Source: Luteimonas suaedae (GTDB lineage Bacteria > Pseudomonadota > Gammaproteobacteria > Xanthomonadales > Xanthomonadaceae). Taken from it: a DNA stretch of 64,000 nt. Position 1 is the first letter of the stretch. The number at the start of each line of letters is the position of its first letter. This document shows, piece after piece, positions 35,055-45,362 of the stretch. The stretch is taken from NCBI RefSeq assembly GCF_008312895.1, contig NZ_VSSP01000002.1:62001-126000 (forward strand), read 5' to 3'. The position numbers and the translations under genes are program-made. The notes beneath the pieces are model-generated. The model had not been told where the DNA came from. It ran no database searches and saw only the letters and a program-made list of their open reading frames with translations.

Positions 35055-36914
35055 TCAGACGGCCAGCGACTTGAGCTTCTTGCGGCGCGCGTAGATCAGC
35101 GTGGCGATGCCGCGGGTCACGGTGAGCGCGGTGAACATCGACGCCAGGATGCCGACCACCAGGGTCATCGCGAAGCCGCGCAGCGGACCGGTGCCGAACG
35201 CGTACAGCGCCACGCCCGCCAGCACACCGGTGATGTTGGCGTCGACGATCGAACTCGCGGCCTTGTCGTAGCCGGTCGCGATCGCCGCCTTCGGCGGCAT
35301 GCCGTTGCGCAGTTCCTCGCGTATGCGTTCGTTGATCAGCACGTTGGCGTCGACCGACAAGCCGATCGACAGCGCCAGGCCGGCGAAACCAGGCAGGGTC
35401 ATGGTGGCGCCGAAGATCGACAACACCGCGGCGACGATCAGCAGGTTCAGCAGCAGCGCCGCGCAGGTGATCAGGCCAAACATGCGGTAGTAGGCCATGA
35501 AGAACACCAGGGTGAACAGGAACGCGAACAGCACCGCGGTCACGCCGCGCTCCACGTTCTCCTGGCCCAGGCTGGGCCCGACGATGCCCTCGCCGATGAA
35601 GTCCATCGGCGCCGCCAGCGAGCCGGAACGCAGCTGCCGGGCGAGATCGTCCGCCTCCTGCTTCTCCAGGCCGGTGGTCTGGAACTGGCGGCCGAACACG
35701 CCGTTGATGTTGGCGACGGAGATGATCTCCTCACTCACGCGGAAGCTGCGCACCTCCTCGCCGTCGACCGTCCGCACCTGCGGGATCCGCTCGATGTAGA
35801 CCACCGCCATCGGCTTGCCGACACTGGCGCTGGTGAAGTCGAACATGCGCTTGCCGGCAGCGGCGTTGAGGGTGACGCTGACCGCCGGCAGGCCGTCCTG
35901 GTCGTAAGTCGACTGCGCGGTCACCATCTCCTCGCCGGAGGCGATCACGCGGCGGCTGAGGATGTACGGGATCGGCTTGCCGTCGGGGCCGGTACGGCGA
36001 TGGTGGTAGATCTTGCCGCCCGCCGGCACCACGCCGCTTTCCTGCGCAGCGTAGGCATCGCCCTCGATCACCGCGCGGTATTCCAGCGTCGCGGTGGCGC
36101 CGATCATGCGCTTGGCCTCGGCGGTGTCCTGCACGCCCGGCAGCTGCACGACCACGCGGTCGTCGCCCTGGCGCTGGATCACCGGCTCGGAGACGCCGAT
36201 CTCGTCGATGCGGTTGCGCAAGGTGGTGATGTTCTGCTCGATGGCGTCGGCCGAGATCTGGTCGACCTCGGCCTGCGGCAGGCGGATGACGATCCGGTTG
36301 TCAGCGAGATCGCGGTTGAGCATCGGCTGCGCCGCCGCCAGCAGCGACAGCGCGCGCTCGGCGTCGGCGTCCGGCGCCAGCACCGCGAGGATGCTGCCGT
36401 CGCCGCGGCGCTCGACCGACTGGTAGCGGATGCGGTTCTCGCGCAGCGTGGCGCGCGCCTCCTCGGCGTAGGCTTCGACGCGCTTGTCCAGCGCCGCCTG
36501 CTGATCCACCTGCAGCAGGAAATGCACGCCGCCTTGCAGGTCCAGGCCCAGCAGCATCGGCTTGGCGCCGAACGAGCCCAACCAGTCCGGTACCGTCGAG
36601 GCGAGGTTGAGCGCGACGACGTAGTTCTCCCCCAGTTCCGAGCGCAGGGCATCAGAGGCGCGGGTCTGCGCCTCCAGGTCGGACAGCCGCACCAGCAGGG
36701 TGTCGCCGTCGACGTCGATCGCCTTGGGCGCAACATCCGCCTGCTGCAGCACGTCGTCGACGGTTTGCCGCATTGCGGCGTCGACGACGGCGCCGCGCTG
36801 CGCCGTGATCTGCACCGAGGGGTCCTGCGGATAGATGTTGGGCAGCGCGAACAGCGCGCTGACCAACACCACGGCCAGGATGAGAACGTACTTCCAGCGG
36901 GGAAACTCGAGCAT
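35055..36914 (-). CDS. secD: Protein-export membrane protein SecD
   Basis: The 619-residue length is normal for proteobacterial SecD. An N-terminal span (KYVLILAVVLVSALFALPNI) is followed by a large periplasmic region with GLDLQGGVHFLLQVD, IVVQLPGVQDTAEAKRMIG and the RAVIEGDA segment. A C-terminal block of five spans contains GLALSIGLSVDANVLINERI and TGVLAGVALYAFGTGPLRGF. It works with SecF and YajC in protein secretion. Its start lies 62 bp after the yajC stop; all three genes form one operon. Confidence 0.96.
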   Translation of the reverse strand: MLEFPRWKYVLILAVVLVSALFALPNIYPQDPSVQITAQRGAVVDAAMRQTVDDVLQQADVAPKAIDVDGDTLLVRLSDLEAQTRASDALRSELGENYVVALNLASTVPDWLGSFGAKPMLLGLDLQGGVHFLLQVDQQAALDKRVEAYAEEARATLRENRIRYQSVERRGDGSILAVLAPDADAERALSLLAAAQPMLNRDLADNRIVIRLPQAEVDQISADAIEQNITTLRNRIDEIGVSEPVIQRQGDDRVVVQLPGVQDTAEAKRMIGATATLEYRAVIEGDAYAAQESGVVPAGGKIYHHRRTGPDGKPIPYILSRRVIASGEEMVTAQSTYDQDGLPAVSVTLNAAAGKRMFDFTSASVGKPMAVVYIERIPQVRTVDGEEVRSFRVSEEIISVANINGVFGRQFQTTGLEKQEADDLARQLRSGSLAAPMDFIGEGIVGPSLGQENVERGVTAVLFAFLFTLVFFMAYYRMFGLITCAALLLNLLIVAAVLSIFGATMTLPGFAGLALSIGLSVDANVLINERIREELRNGMPPKAAIATGYDKAASSIVDANITGVLAGVALYAFGTGPLRGFAMTLVVGILASMFTALTVTRGIATLIYARRKKLKSLAV

Positions 36915-36976
36915 TGCGAAGCCCTGCGCGCGGGGTCGACCGACCGGCGCCTAGAGAGAAAGAGCGGAAGAGGCGA

Positions 36977-37315
36977 TCAGGCCGACTTGAGCGTGCCCTT
37001 GGGTAGCACGGTGCCGACGGCGCCCTTCTGCACGCGGATCTCGACACGGTCGGCGATTTCCACGGTGACGAAGCTGTCGCCGATCGCGCGCACGGTGCCG
37101 GCGATGCCGCCGCCGGCGATGACCTCGTCGCCGACCGACAGTTTTTCCAGCATCGCCTTGTGCTCCTTGGCGCGCTTCATCTGCGGACGGATCAGCAGGA
37201 AGTACATGATCGCGATCAGGATCAGCGGGAACATCAGGGTGGAGAGCAGGCTCGGGCCGCCCGCGGCGCCTGCGGCGGCGTGGGCGGGAGCAATCAGGAA
37301 GTCCAGCAGATTCAT
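36977..37315 (-). CDS. yajC: Preprotein translocase subunit YajC
   Basis: The start MNLLDFLIAPAHAAAGAAGG gives 112 residues; an upstream in-frame start would add MTDPP. One membrane span (TLMFPLILIAIMYFLLIRPQ) is followed by the YajC cytoplasmic domain (KMKRAKEHKAMLEKLSVGDE-type; VIAGGGIAGTVRAIGDSFVT). It associates with SecDF and the YidC-containing holotranslocon. It lies between tgt and secD, the standard order in gammaproteobacteria. Confidence 0.95.
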   Translation of the reverse strand: MNLLDFLIAPAHAAAGAAGGPSLLSTLMFPLILIAIMYFLLIRPQMKRAKEHKAMLEKLSVGDEVIAGGGIAGTVRAIGDSFVTVEIADRVEIRVQKGAVGTVLPKGTLKSA

Positions 37316-37603
37316 CGGTGGGTCCGTCAATGGAAAAAACAGCGGGCAATTATGGCACGCGGCCGCCGCGCCATGCAGACATCTCCGTGTGCGGTGAGAT
37401 CAGGCCATCGCCACGGGCGGTGCCGATGACGAGCCGCACCAGGCAGACCTCGACGCCGCGGCGAGACAGGGCCGGCGCTAGGCAGGCCAGTCACACGCCA
37501 GGCCGCTATCGCCCCGACGCGCCAATGGAGCCCGGCTCGCGCCGGGATGACGGTGCGGGCGGCTCGCCGATTGCCGGCGACCCGTGGGCCGCCCGGCACA
37601 ACG
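37316..37603. other. Intergenic stretch between tgt and yajC with a single palindrome arm
   Basis: No gene is visible. A lone arm of the GTCATCCCGG family, ending CGCGCCGGGATGACGG, occupies 37527-37553 without an obvious partner. CAATTATGGCACGC just upstream of yajC is the only AT-richer segment and may contain its promoter. That would allow expression of secDF without read-through from tgt. Confidence 0.5.
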
Positions 37604-38936
<1,333 letters not shown>

Positions 38937-38943
38937 GGCGGCG

Positions 38944-39957
38944 TCAGCGCGGGAATGTCACCAGTCGATGTTCGACCAGCCGCAGCGCCAGCACCTCCCC
39001 GGGCTGCCGCGGCGCCCCTTCCGGCAGGTCGATCTCGACCAGTTCACCCGTGGCCAATCGCACGCTGCCGACGTAGCCCGGCCCGCGGAAACCGACCTCG
39101 ACCAGCGTCGCCCGGATCGGGCCCTCCGGATCGTGGTGCAGGCATTCCGGCCGCAGCAGCGCTTCCACGTCATCCGCCAGGCCAAGCGCGGCGCCCGGCA
39201 CCAGCGTGCCGCGGCCGATGAAATCGGCGATGAAACGATCCGCCGGGCGCCGGTAGAGCGCCTCGGCATCGTCCCACTGCACGATGCGGCCCCGCTCCAT
39301 CACGCCGATGCGATCGGCAATGGCGAACGCCTCGGCCTGGTCGTGGGTCACCAGCAGCACGGTGGTGCCGGTGGCCTTGAGCAGCGCGCGCAACTCGCCG
39401 GCTAGGCGCTGGCGGGTGTCGATGTCGAGGTTGGAGAACGGCTCGTCGAGCAGCAGCAGGGCCGGTTCCGGCGCCAGCGCACGCGCCAGCGCGACTCGCT
39501 GCTGCTGGCCGCCGGAAAGTTCGTGCGGATAGACCTCGGCGCAGTCCCGCAGCCCGACCAGGGCCAGCATCGCCTCCACCCGGGCCCGGCGCGCGGAACG
39601 CGGCATGCGGAGCAGGCCAAAGCCGACGTTCGCGGCGACGTCCAGGTGCGGGAACAACGCGTAGTCCTGGAACATCATCCCGACCCGGCGATGCTCCGGC
39701 GGCAGTGCCGTCGTCGCCGTAGCGATCGCCTCGCCCAGCAGTGCGATACGGCCCGCGCGCAGCGGCTCGAAGCCCGCGATCGCGCGCAGCACGGTGGTCT
39801 TGCCGCAGCCGGACGCACCCAGCAGGCAGCCGATCTCGCCGGCACGCAATGCCAGCGAGAGATCGTTGACGACCACGTGCAGCCCTCCGCTGGCCGGATA
39901 GCCGACGCGGATCCGCTCGAGCTGCAGCAAAGGGTCGATCCTCATCGGTGCGTTCAT
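38944..39957 (-). CDS. fbpC: Ferric-iron ABC transporter ATP-binding protein (FbpC type)
   Basis: This 337-residue ATPase starts MNAPMRIDPLLQLERIRVGY. Walker A is GASGCGKTT (47-55), the Q-loop lies in GMMFQDYALFPHL, the signature is LSGGQQQRVALARAL, Walker B is LLLLDEPFSNLD, and the switch histidine is in LVTHDQAEAFAIADR. The C-terminal part (about 240-337; ADFIGRGTLVPGAAL) is a TOBE-like extension as in FbpC. Its ATG overlaps the permease stop by four bases. It energises import by the neighbouring permease and binding protein. Confidence 0.92.
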   Translation of the reverse strand: MNAPMRIDPLLQLERIRVGYPASGGLHVVVNDLSLALRAGEIGCLLGASGCGKTTVLRAIAGFEPLRAGRIALLGEAIATATTALPPEHRRVGMMFQDYALFPHLDVAANVGFGLLRMPRSARRARVEAMLALVGLRDCAEVYPHELSGGQQQRVALARALAPEPALLLLDEPFSNLDIDTRQRLAGELRALLKATGTTVLLVTHDQAEAFAIADRIGVMERGRIVQWDDAEALYRRPADRFIADFIGRGTLVPGAALGLADDVEALLRPECLHHDPEGPIRATLVEVGFRGPGYVGSVRLATGELVEIDLPEGAPRQPGEVLALRLVEHRLVTFPR

Positions 39958-41624
39958 GGCAAACGTTCCTGCAGGTCGGGGCCCTGCCCGTAGCGCAGGC
40001 CGGCGCGCGCCAGCAGGATCACCGGCAGCAGCCCCACCAGCACGATCAGCAGCGCCGCCACCGCGCCCTCCTCGTAGGTGCCGCGCGCGGCCTCGCCGTA
40101 GAGCCAGGTCGCCAGGGTCTCGAAATTCAGCGGCCGCAGCAGCAGCGTCGCCGGCAGCTCCTTCATGGTATCGACGAATACCAGCAACGCGGCCGCGGCC
40201 ACTGCCGGGCGCAGCAGCGGCAGGTGCACCCGCCACAGCGTGGCGGCGGCGCCGTGGCCGAGCCCCGCGGCCGCCTGCTCGAGCGAGACCGGGATCCGCG
40301 TCAGCCCGGCCTCGATCCCGCCGGCGGAGATCGCCAGGAAGCGCAGCAGATAGGCGAGCACCAGCGCCGTCGTGGATCCCATCAGCAGCATCCGCGGCGC
40401 ACCGCCGAACGCCTGCAGCAGGCCGTTGCCGACGTCGTCGAACCAGGCCAGCGGCGTCAGCAGGCCGATCGCCAGGACCGTGCCGGGAATCGCGTAGCCG
40501 AGGCTGGCGATGCGCAGGCTCGCCGCGGCCATGCGCGGACGCCGCCGCGCCTGCGCCAGCCGCAGGGCCCAGGCCACGACCAGGCCCGCGATCAGGGTGA
40601 CCGCGGTCGCGAGCAGCGCCACGTACACGGTGTTCCAGGCGCTTTCGACGAGCTGGCGTGATACGCCGCCGTAGCGCAGGCGTTCCAGCGTCTTCCACAG
40701 CAAATAGGCCGCCGGCACCAGGAAACCGACCAGCACCGGCAGCAGTCCCAGCAACAGCGCGACCGCGGCACCGACGCCGCGCAACCGCAGCGGCTGCGGC
40801 GGCCGCGGCCGCTGGGTGGCGGCGTAGCGTTGGCGACGACGGCCGTAGCGCTCCAGCGCGATCACCGCCACCACGATCGCCAGCATCGCCAGCGCGATCT
40901 GCGCCGCGCCGGGCAGGTCGCTGCGGGTGACCCAAGTGGTGTAGATCGACACCGTCAGCGTGCGCACGCCGAGGAACTCGGAGGCGCCGATGTCGTTGAG
41001 CGTCTCCAGCAGCGCCAGCGCCGCGCCGATCGCGATCGCCGGCCGCGCCAGCGGCAGCGCGACCCGCAGGAACAGCGCCGCGCGGCCGGCGCCGAGCGAG
41101 CGCGCCGCCTCCAGCAGGCTGCCCGCCTGGGTCATGAACATCGCGCGCGTGGTGAGATACACGTAGGGATAGAGCACGAAGCCCAGCAGCAGTACGGCGC
41201 CCGCCAGCGAGCGGATGTCCGGCAGCCGGAAATCGCGCGGACCGTCGTAGCCCAGCAGCGCGCGCACCGCGCCCTGCACCGGCCCCAGCGGATGCAGCAG
41301 GTCGAGGTAGGCGAAGGCGACGATGTAGGTCGGCACCGCCAGCGGCAGCAGCAGCGCCCAGGCCAGGACGCGCGACCCCGGAAACGCATACGCGGTGACC
41401 AGCCAGGCGCTGCCGGTGCCGATCGCCGTCACCAGCACGCCGACGCCCGTCAGCAGCAGCAGCGTGTTCACCGAGGCCCGCGGCAGCACGTGCACGGCGA
41501 TGTGCGACCACAGGCCGTCGCTGCCCTGCGCCGCCGTCCAGGCCAGCGCCAGCAGCGGCAGCAGCACCATGGCGGCGATCGCCGCCGCCGCGAACTGCCA
41601 CGGGTCGGCCCGGTTTGGCGTCAC
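39954..41624 (-). CDS. fbpB: Ferric-iron ABC transporter permease (FbpB type, two fused halves)
   Basis: The 556-residue protein begins at a GTG (MTPNRADPWQFAAAAIAAM). It contains two homologous six-span permease halves, each with an EAA-type loop: EAARSLGAGRAALFLRVALP in the first and EQAAAGLGHGAAATLWRVHL in the second. That fused layout is typical of FbpB/SfuB. It forms the inner-membrane channel for iron delivered by the substrate-binding lipoprotein. It starts 42 bp after fbpA and overlaps fbpC, so the three are one operon. Confidence 0.92.
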   Translation of the reverse strand: MTPNRADPWQFAAAAIAAMVLLPLLALAWTAAQGSDGLWSHIAVHVLPRASVNTLLLLTGVGVLVTAIGTGSAWLVTAYAFPGSRVLAWALLLPLAVPTYIVAFAYLDLLHPLGPVQGAVRALLGYDGPRDFRLPDIRSLAGAVLLLGFVLYPYVYLTTRAMFMTQAGSLLEAARSLGAGRAALFLRVALPLARPAIAIGAALALLETLNDIGASEFLGVRTLTVSIYTTWVTRSDLPGAAQIALAMLAIVVAVIALERYGRRRQRYAATQRPRPPQPLRLRGVGAAVALLLGLLPVLVGFLVPAAYLLWKTLERLRYGGVSRQLVESAWNTVYVALLATAVTLIAGLVVAWALRLAQARRRPRMAAASLRIASLGYAIPGTVLAIGLLTPLAWFDDVGNGLLQAFGGAPRMLLMGSTTALVLAYLLRFLAISAGGIEAGLTRIPVSLEQAAAGLGHGAAATLWRVHLPLLRPAVAAAALLVFVDTMKELPATLLLRPLNFETLATWLYGEAARGTYEEGAVAALLIVLVGLLPVILLARAGLRYGQGPDLQERLP

Positions 41625-41666
41625 CGGCGCTGCCGTCGCGCCACGCCCGGGCCCGGAGTGCCGGTC

Positions 41667-42773
41667 TCAGTCGTCAAAGCCGACCTTGTCGGCCAGCTCG
41701 CTGGCCTGCCTGCGGTATCGGGCGACTTCGGTCAGCGGCAACGGATCGATCTTCATCTCGCCGAAGCCGGCGACCACCGGGTCGAGCTCCACCCCCGCCT
41801 TCACCGGATATTCGTAGTTCGCCTTCGCGTACAGGCTCTGCGCCTCGTCCGAGACCAGGTATTCCATCAGCTTCACCGCGTTGTCGCGGTTGGGCGCGTG
41901 GCGGGCCACGGCCGCGCCGCTGATGTTGACGTGGGTGCCGCCGTCCTCGGCGCCGGCGAACACCGGCCGGATCACCTGGATCGCATCGCCCCACTGGCGC
42001 TGCTCCGAGCCTTCCTCGGCGTTCTTCATCCGGCCGACGTAGTAGGCGTTGGCGATGCCGATGTCGCAGATGCCGGCGAGGATGTCGCGGGCGACATCGC
42101 GGTCGCCGCCGGCGGCCTTGCGTGCCAGGTTGGCCTTGACCCCGCGCAGCCAGCGTTCGGTGGCCTCGACGCCGTTGTGCGCGATCATCGCCGCGAACAG
42201 GCTGGTGTTGTACGGGTGCTGGCCGGAGCGGATGCACACCCGGCCCTTCCACTGCGGATCGGCCAGGTCCTCGTAGGCGAAGCCGTCGAGCGCGAGGTCC
42301 TTGTCGGCGTACAGCACGCGATCGCGCAGCGACAGCGTGAACCACTGGCCGTCGCCGCCGCGCAGGTGCGCCGGGATCGCCGCCTCCAGCGTCGGCGACT
42401 GCACCGGCTGCGTATGGCCGGCCTCGACCACGTCGAGCAGGTTGCCGGTATCGACTGTCATCAGCACGTCGGCGGGCGAACGCGCGCCCTCGGCGCCGAG
42501 GCGCTCGAGCAGCCCGTCCTTCAGGAACACGGTGTTGACCTCGACGCCGGTGTCGTCGCTGAAGGCGTCCAGTAGCGGCTGGATCAGGCCCGGTTCGCGC
42601 GTGGTGTAGAGATTGACCTCGCCGCCGGCGACAGGGGCCGCGGGCGTCTCCGCGGCCGGGTCGGCAGTCGGCGGCGCCTGCTGGCTGCACGCGGCCAGCA
42701 ACAGGCCGGCGCAGGCGGCGGCGAACAGGGGCATGGCAGGTCGCGGATGGATGACGGAACGATCGGAACGCAT
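41667..42773 (-). CDS. fbpA: Ferric-iron ABC transporter substrate-binding lipoprotein (FbpA type)
   Basis: The chosen ATG (MRSDRSVIHPRPAMPLFAAA) has an AGGAGA ribosome-binding site at the right distance and gives 368 residues. The signal ends in the lipobox LAAC (Cys29), so the protein is probably membrane-tethered. The mature part matches ferric-binding proteins: EVNLYTTREPGLIQPLLDAF, FLKDGLLERLGAEGARSPAD, and the tyrosine-containing GICDIGIANAYYVGRM that ligates iron in FbpA. A candidate Fur box about 75-95 bp upstream supports iron-regulated expression. Confidence 0.93.
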   Translation of the reverse strand: MRSDRSVIHPRPAMPLFAAACAGLLLAACSQQAPPTADPAAETPAAPVAGGEVNLYTTREPGLIQPLLDAFSDDTGVEVNTVFLKDGLLERLGAEGARSPADVLMTVDTGNLLDVVEAGHTQPVQSPTLEAAIPAHLRGGDGQWFTLSLRDRVLYADKDLALDGFAYEDLADPQWKGRVCIRSGQHPYNTSLFAAMIAHNGVEATERWLRGVKANLARKAAGGDRDVARDILAGICDIGIANAYYVGRMKNAEEGSEQRQWGDAIQVIRPVFAGAEDGGTHVNISGAAVARHAPNRDNAVKLMEYLVSDEAQSLYAKANYEYPVKAGVELDPVVAGFGEMKIDPLPLTEVARYRRQASELADKVGFDD

Positions 42774-42845
42774 GGGGAGCATCTCCTGGAAGTGGATTCG
42801 GTTCGACCGGCCCTGGCGGCGCATTGCGCGGTTGGCTGGAGCGGA

Positions 42846-42866
42846 GATGAGAATTCTAATCATTTA
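42846..42866. promoter_or_regulatory. Candidate Fur box upstream of the iron transporter
   Basis: The segment GATGAGAATTCTAATCATTTA is an AT-rich island in GC-rich DNA and reads in minus-strand orientation AATGATTAGAATTCTCATC. This is close to the GATAATGATAATCATTATC Fur consensus as hexamer-like repeats. It sits at promoter distance from the iron-binding gene. Confidence 0.6.
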
Positions 42867-42975
42867 CGGCTCGGCCACCCAAGAAGCCCGCACGACTGGA
42901 CGGTGTGCACATGGTCGGTCGCTGGCGTCGGGCGTATGGCGCGCTCCACGGAAGCGCCGCGGCGCCCACCGCATT

Positions 42976-43118
42976 CGTAGGAGCGCGCCATGCGCGCGAT
43001 GCCGCGGGTGCCGGCCGGATCCGGTGGATGCCGCGACTCCGGATCGGCAAGCGCGCCGGTCACCAGAATTCGCGGGCGCCGAAATGCCCGCGGCATCGCG
43101 CGCATGGCGCGCTCCTAC
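42976..43118. repeat. REPIN at the iron-transporter/queA junction
   Basis: GTAGGAGCGCGCCATGCGCG at 42976 is paired with its reverse complement ending CTCCTAC at 43118. The last REP bases overlap queA: the queA stop TAG (43115-43117 on the minus strand) is the GTAG of this arm, so the final residues of QueA are encoded by the repeat. Confidence 0.9.
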
Positions 43119-44167
43119 GGAGGGGCGGCGCGGTCCGACGCGGCGGGAAACAGCAGCATCGCGTCGCCGTAGGAGAAGAACCGGTAGCGCTCGCGCACCG
43201 CATGCCGGTACGCGGCGAAGATCCGTTCCTGGCCGGCGAAGGCCGACACCAGCATCAGCAACGTCGATTCTGGCAGGTGGAAGTTGGTCAGCAGCGCATC
43301 GACGCTGCGGATGCGGTAGCCGGGGAAGATGAAGATCCGGGTCTCGCCGGCAAACGGCTGCAGTTCCCCCTCGTGCAGGGCACTCTCGAGCGCACGCACC
43401 ACGGTGGTCCCGACCGCGATCACGCGGCCGCCGGCCTCGCGCGTGCGGCGGATCTGCGCGATGAGCCCGGCGCCGACGTTGAGCCATTCGCTGTGCATCC
43501 GGTGCTGGTGCACGTCTTCCACGCGCACCGGCTGGAAGGTGCCGGCGCCGACGTGCAGGGTGATGTGCCCGAACTGCACGCCGCGCGCGCGTAGTGCATC
43601 GAGCAACGCGTCGTCGAAGTGCAGGCCCGCCGTGGGCGCCGCCACGGCCCCGATCCGGCGCGCGAACACGGTCTGGTAGCGCTCGTCGTCATCGTGCCCG
43701 GGGGCGCGCCGGATGTACGGCGGCAACGGCATGCGCCCGGCCTGCAGCAGCCAGGATTCCAGCGCGTCCGGCACCTCGAAGCGCAGGTGGTAGAAGCCGG
43801 CGTCGTCGCGCGACAGCACCTCGGCGTTGCCGCCGCCGTCGAGCGCGATCCGCCCACCCGGCTTCGGCGCCTTGCTGGCGCCGATTTGCGCCCGCGCCTC
43901 GTTGTCGGGCAGCAGCCGCTCGATCAGGATCTCGACCCGGCCGCCGCTGTCCTTCTGCCCGAACAGCCGCGCCGGGATCACCCGGGTGTCGTTGAACACC
44001 AACAGGTCGCCCGGCTGCAGCAGCGCCGGCAGATCGCGGACGCGGCGGTCGTCGAACGCGCCCTCCCCCGGCGGCACCACCAGCAGCCGGCTGGCCGAAC
44101 GCTCGGGCAGCGGCGCCTGGGCGATCAGCTCCGGCGGCAGGTCGTAGTGGAAATCCGATTTCTTCAA
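43115..44167 (-). CDS. queA: S-adenosylmethionine:tRNA ribosyltransferase-isomerase QueA
   Basis: The 350-residue enzyme starts [20 protein letters not shown], the normal QueA N-terminus. Family motifs include [44 protein letters not shown] and [11 protein letters not shown], and [20 protein letters not shown]. It transfers the ribosyl part of S-adenosylmethionine to preQ1 in tRNA, giving epoxyqueuosine. The C-terminal residues and stop codon come from the adjacent REP sequence. Downstream of it, where tgt is expected, lies the iron-transport operon. Confidence 0.96.
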   Translation of the reverse strand: MKKSDFHYDLPPELIAQAPLPERSASRLLVVPPGEGAFDDRRVRDLPALLQPGDLLVFNDTRVIPARLFGQKDSGGRVEILIERLLPDNEARAQIGASKAPKPGGRIALDGGGNAEVLSRDDAGFYHLRFEVPDALESWLLQAGRMPLPPYIRRAPGHDDDERYQTVFARRIGAVAAPTAGLHFDDALLDALRARGVQFGHITLHVGAGTFQPVRVEDVHQHRMHSEWLNVGAGLIAQIRRTREAGGRVIAVGTTVVRALESALHEGELQPFAGETRIFIFPGYRIRSVDALLTNFHLPESTLLMLVSAFAGQERIFAAYRHAVRERYRFFSYGDAMLLFPAASDRAAPP

Positions 44168-44787
44168 GACGGCGAGTCGTGCGGGGCGCGGGCATTGTAA
44201 GGCGCGGGTGCTTGCTGCCCGTCAGCCTTTCCTTCACGGCTCGAACAAGCGGGCAGGCTCGCCAGCTTCGGAGCCAGCGACGCCCGGGCCGGGAGATGTG
44301 TACCCCCGTCGCAACTCGCACCCCGCGTGGTCGGTCGAAGCAGCTCTTCCTCGGACCAATTCTAAGGCGGCTAGTCACTGGCGCTGTGGCGGCGGTGGTG
44401 CCTCATCGCGACGGGTGGCGCTGCCTGGCGCGGCTTCGGAGGCAGCGGCGTCCGGTCCGGGTAATGCTCCCCGGCTCGGTCGGGGCCATCCATGGCCCGA
44501 CCGAGCCGCCGCAGACCGTCCCTGGTCTGCTGTCCGCATCACCCGCCCCAGACGCCGCGTCGGAAATTCGCTTTCGCGATGCTCGGCCTCTCCTTCCTCC
44601 GAAGCCAACTGACGTCCCAGCGGGAGCTGTGCCGGGGGTGTTGCGGAGAGCTGCACAGGGATGTGCAGCGGCCCTGAGTACGGCCATGGATGGCCGGACC
44701 GAAGGGCGGAGCAATACCCCCGGCGCGGCTCCCGCCCCGCAAAGTCAACCGAAGCCGCTCTTCGCTATACGGCACGAATCGAGCGAA
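44168..44787. other. 620-bp gene-free stretch with short palindromes
   Basis: I see no believable gene here. The stretch holds short self-complementary segments such as GGCCATCCATGGCCCGAC (about 44482) and CGGCCATGGATGGCCGG (about 44682). CCGAAGGGCGGAG-like pieces resemble dispersed repeats. The queA promoter should lie in its first 150 bases, reading to the left. No tRNA-like or rRNA-like sequence was seen. Confidence 0.5.
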
Positions 44788-45219
44788 TCAGCGCTGAAAC
44801 TTGGTCGACAGCACCAGCGAGGACGTCGTGCGCTCCACGCCCTCGAGGGCACCGATGCGGTCGGTCAGTTCATCCATCTCGCCGATGGTCGGCACCGCGG
44901 CGGCCGCCACCAGGTCCCACGGTCCGCTCACCGACTGCACGCTGCGCACCCCGGCCATGCCGCGCAGCGCCTCCACCACCGCCGGCATCTGTTTGGGAAA
45001 CACCGTCACCATGATCAGCGCGCGGATGCGCTCGCGCTCGTAGTCCTCATTGAGCCGTACCGTGTAGCCGGCGATCACGCCCTGCCGCTCCAGCCGCTCC
45101 AGCCGGCTCTGCACCGTGGTCCGCGACAGCTGCAGGCGGCGGGCGAGTTCGGCGGTGGACGCGCGGGCGTTCTCGCGCAGCAGCGACAGCAGGGCCTCGT
45201 CGGCGTCGGTGAGCTTCAT
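44788..45219 (-). CDS. Lrp/AsnC family transcriptional regulator
   Basis: From MKLTDADEALLSLLRENARA the protein is 143 residues. The N-terminal winged helix-turn-helix (about 1-60; ASTAELARRLQLSRTTVQSR, LERQGVIAGYTV) is followed by the ligand-binding RAM domain (about 65-140; VSGPWDLVAAAAVPTIGEMD). Upstream starts are possible in frame but lie in the shared promoter region. It is divergent from a class III aminotransferase gene, which is its likely target, with an amino acid as effector. Confidence 0.92.
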   Translation of the reverse strand: MKLTDADEALLSLLRENARASTAELARRLQLSRTTVQSRLERLERQGVIAGYTVRLNEDYERERIRALIMVTVFPKQMPAVVEALRGMAGVRSVQSVSGPWDLVAAAAVPTIGEMDELTDRIGALEGVERTTSSLVLSTKFQR

Positions 45220-45362
45220 TGCGGTCCCGGGTTCGTCGATCTGACGATTTCTACATGAATTTCGAGCAAATCGCACCTGTTAATCGACGAAATCATTGCG
45301 ATAATAGGGTGATGCCTGCCGCAAGCGCGGCGCCCGGCCCCATCCAGCCCCCGGAGGACCAC
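45220..45362. promoter_or_regulatory. Divergent promoter region with candidate Lrp-type half-sites
   Basis: An AT-rich patch (about 45240-45305) contains repeated half-sites: CGATTT at 45245, AAATCG at 45268 and GAAATC at 45289, in inverted and direct order. GATAAT at 45300-45305 is a plausible -10 element for the aminotransferase. GGAGG at 45353-45357 is its ribosome-binding site. Lrp-type proteins usually bind several degenerate AT-rich palindromes, which fits this layout. Confidence 0.5.

Noticed and set aside
38944..41601. A single 885-codon frame over the ATPase and permease genes
   Set aside because: The N-terminal part is a shadow frame of the permease. The ATPase starts at 39957, where it overlaps the permease stop by four bases.
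44179..45258. A plus-strand 359-codon frame covering the gene-free stretch before the Lrp-type gene
   Set aside because: Its second half is antisense to the regulator gene, and the product is rich in H, R, P and Q without any family pattern.
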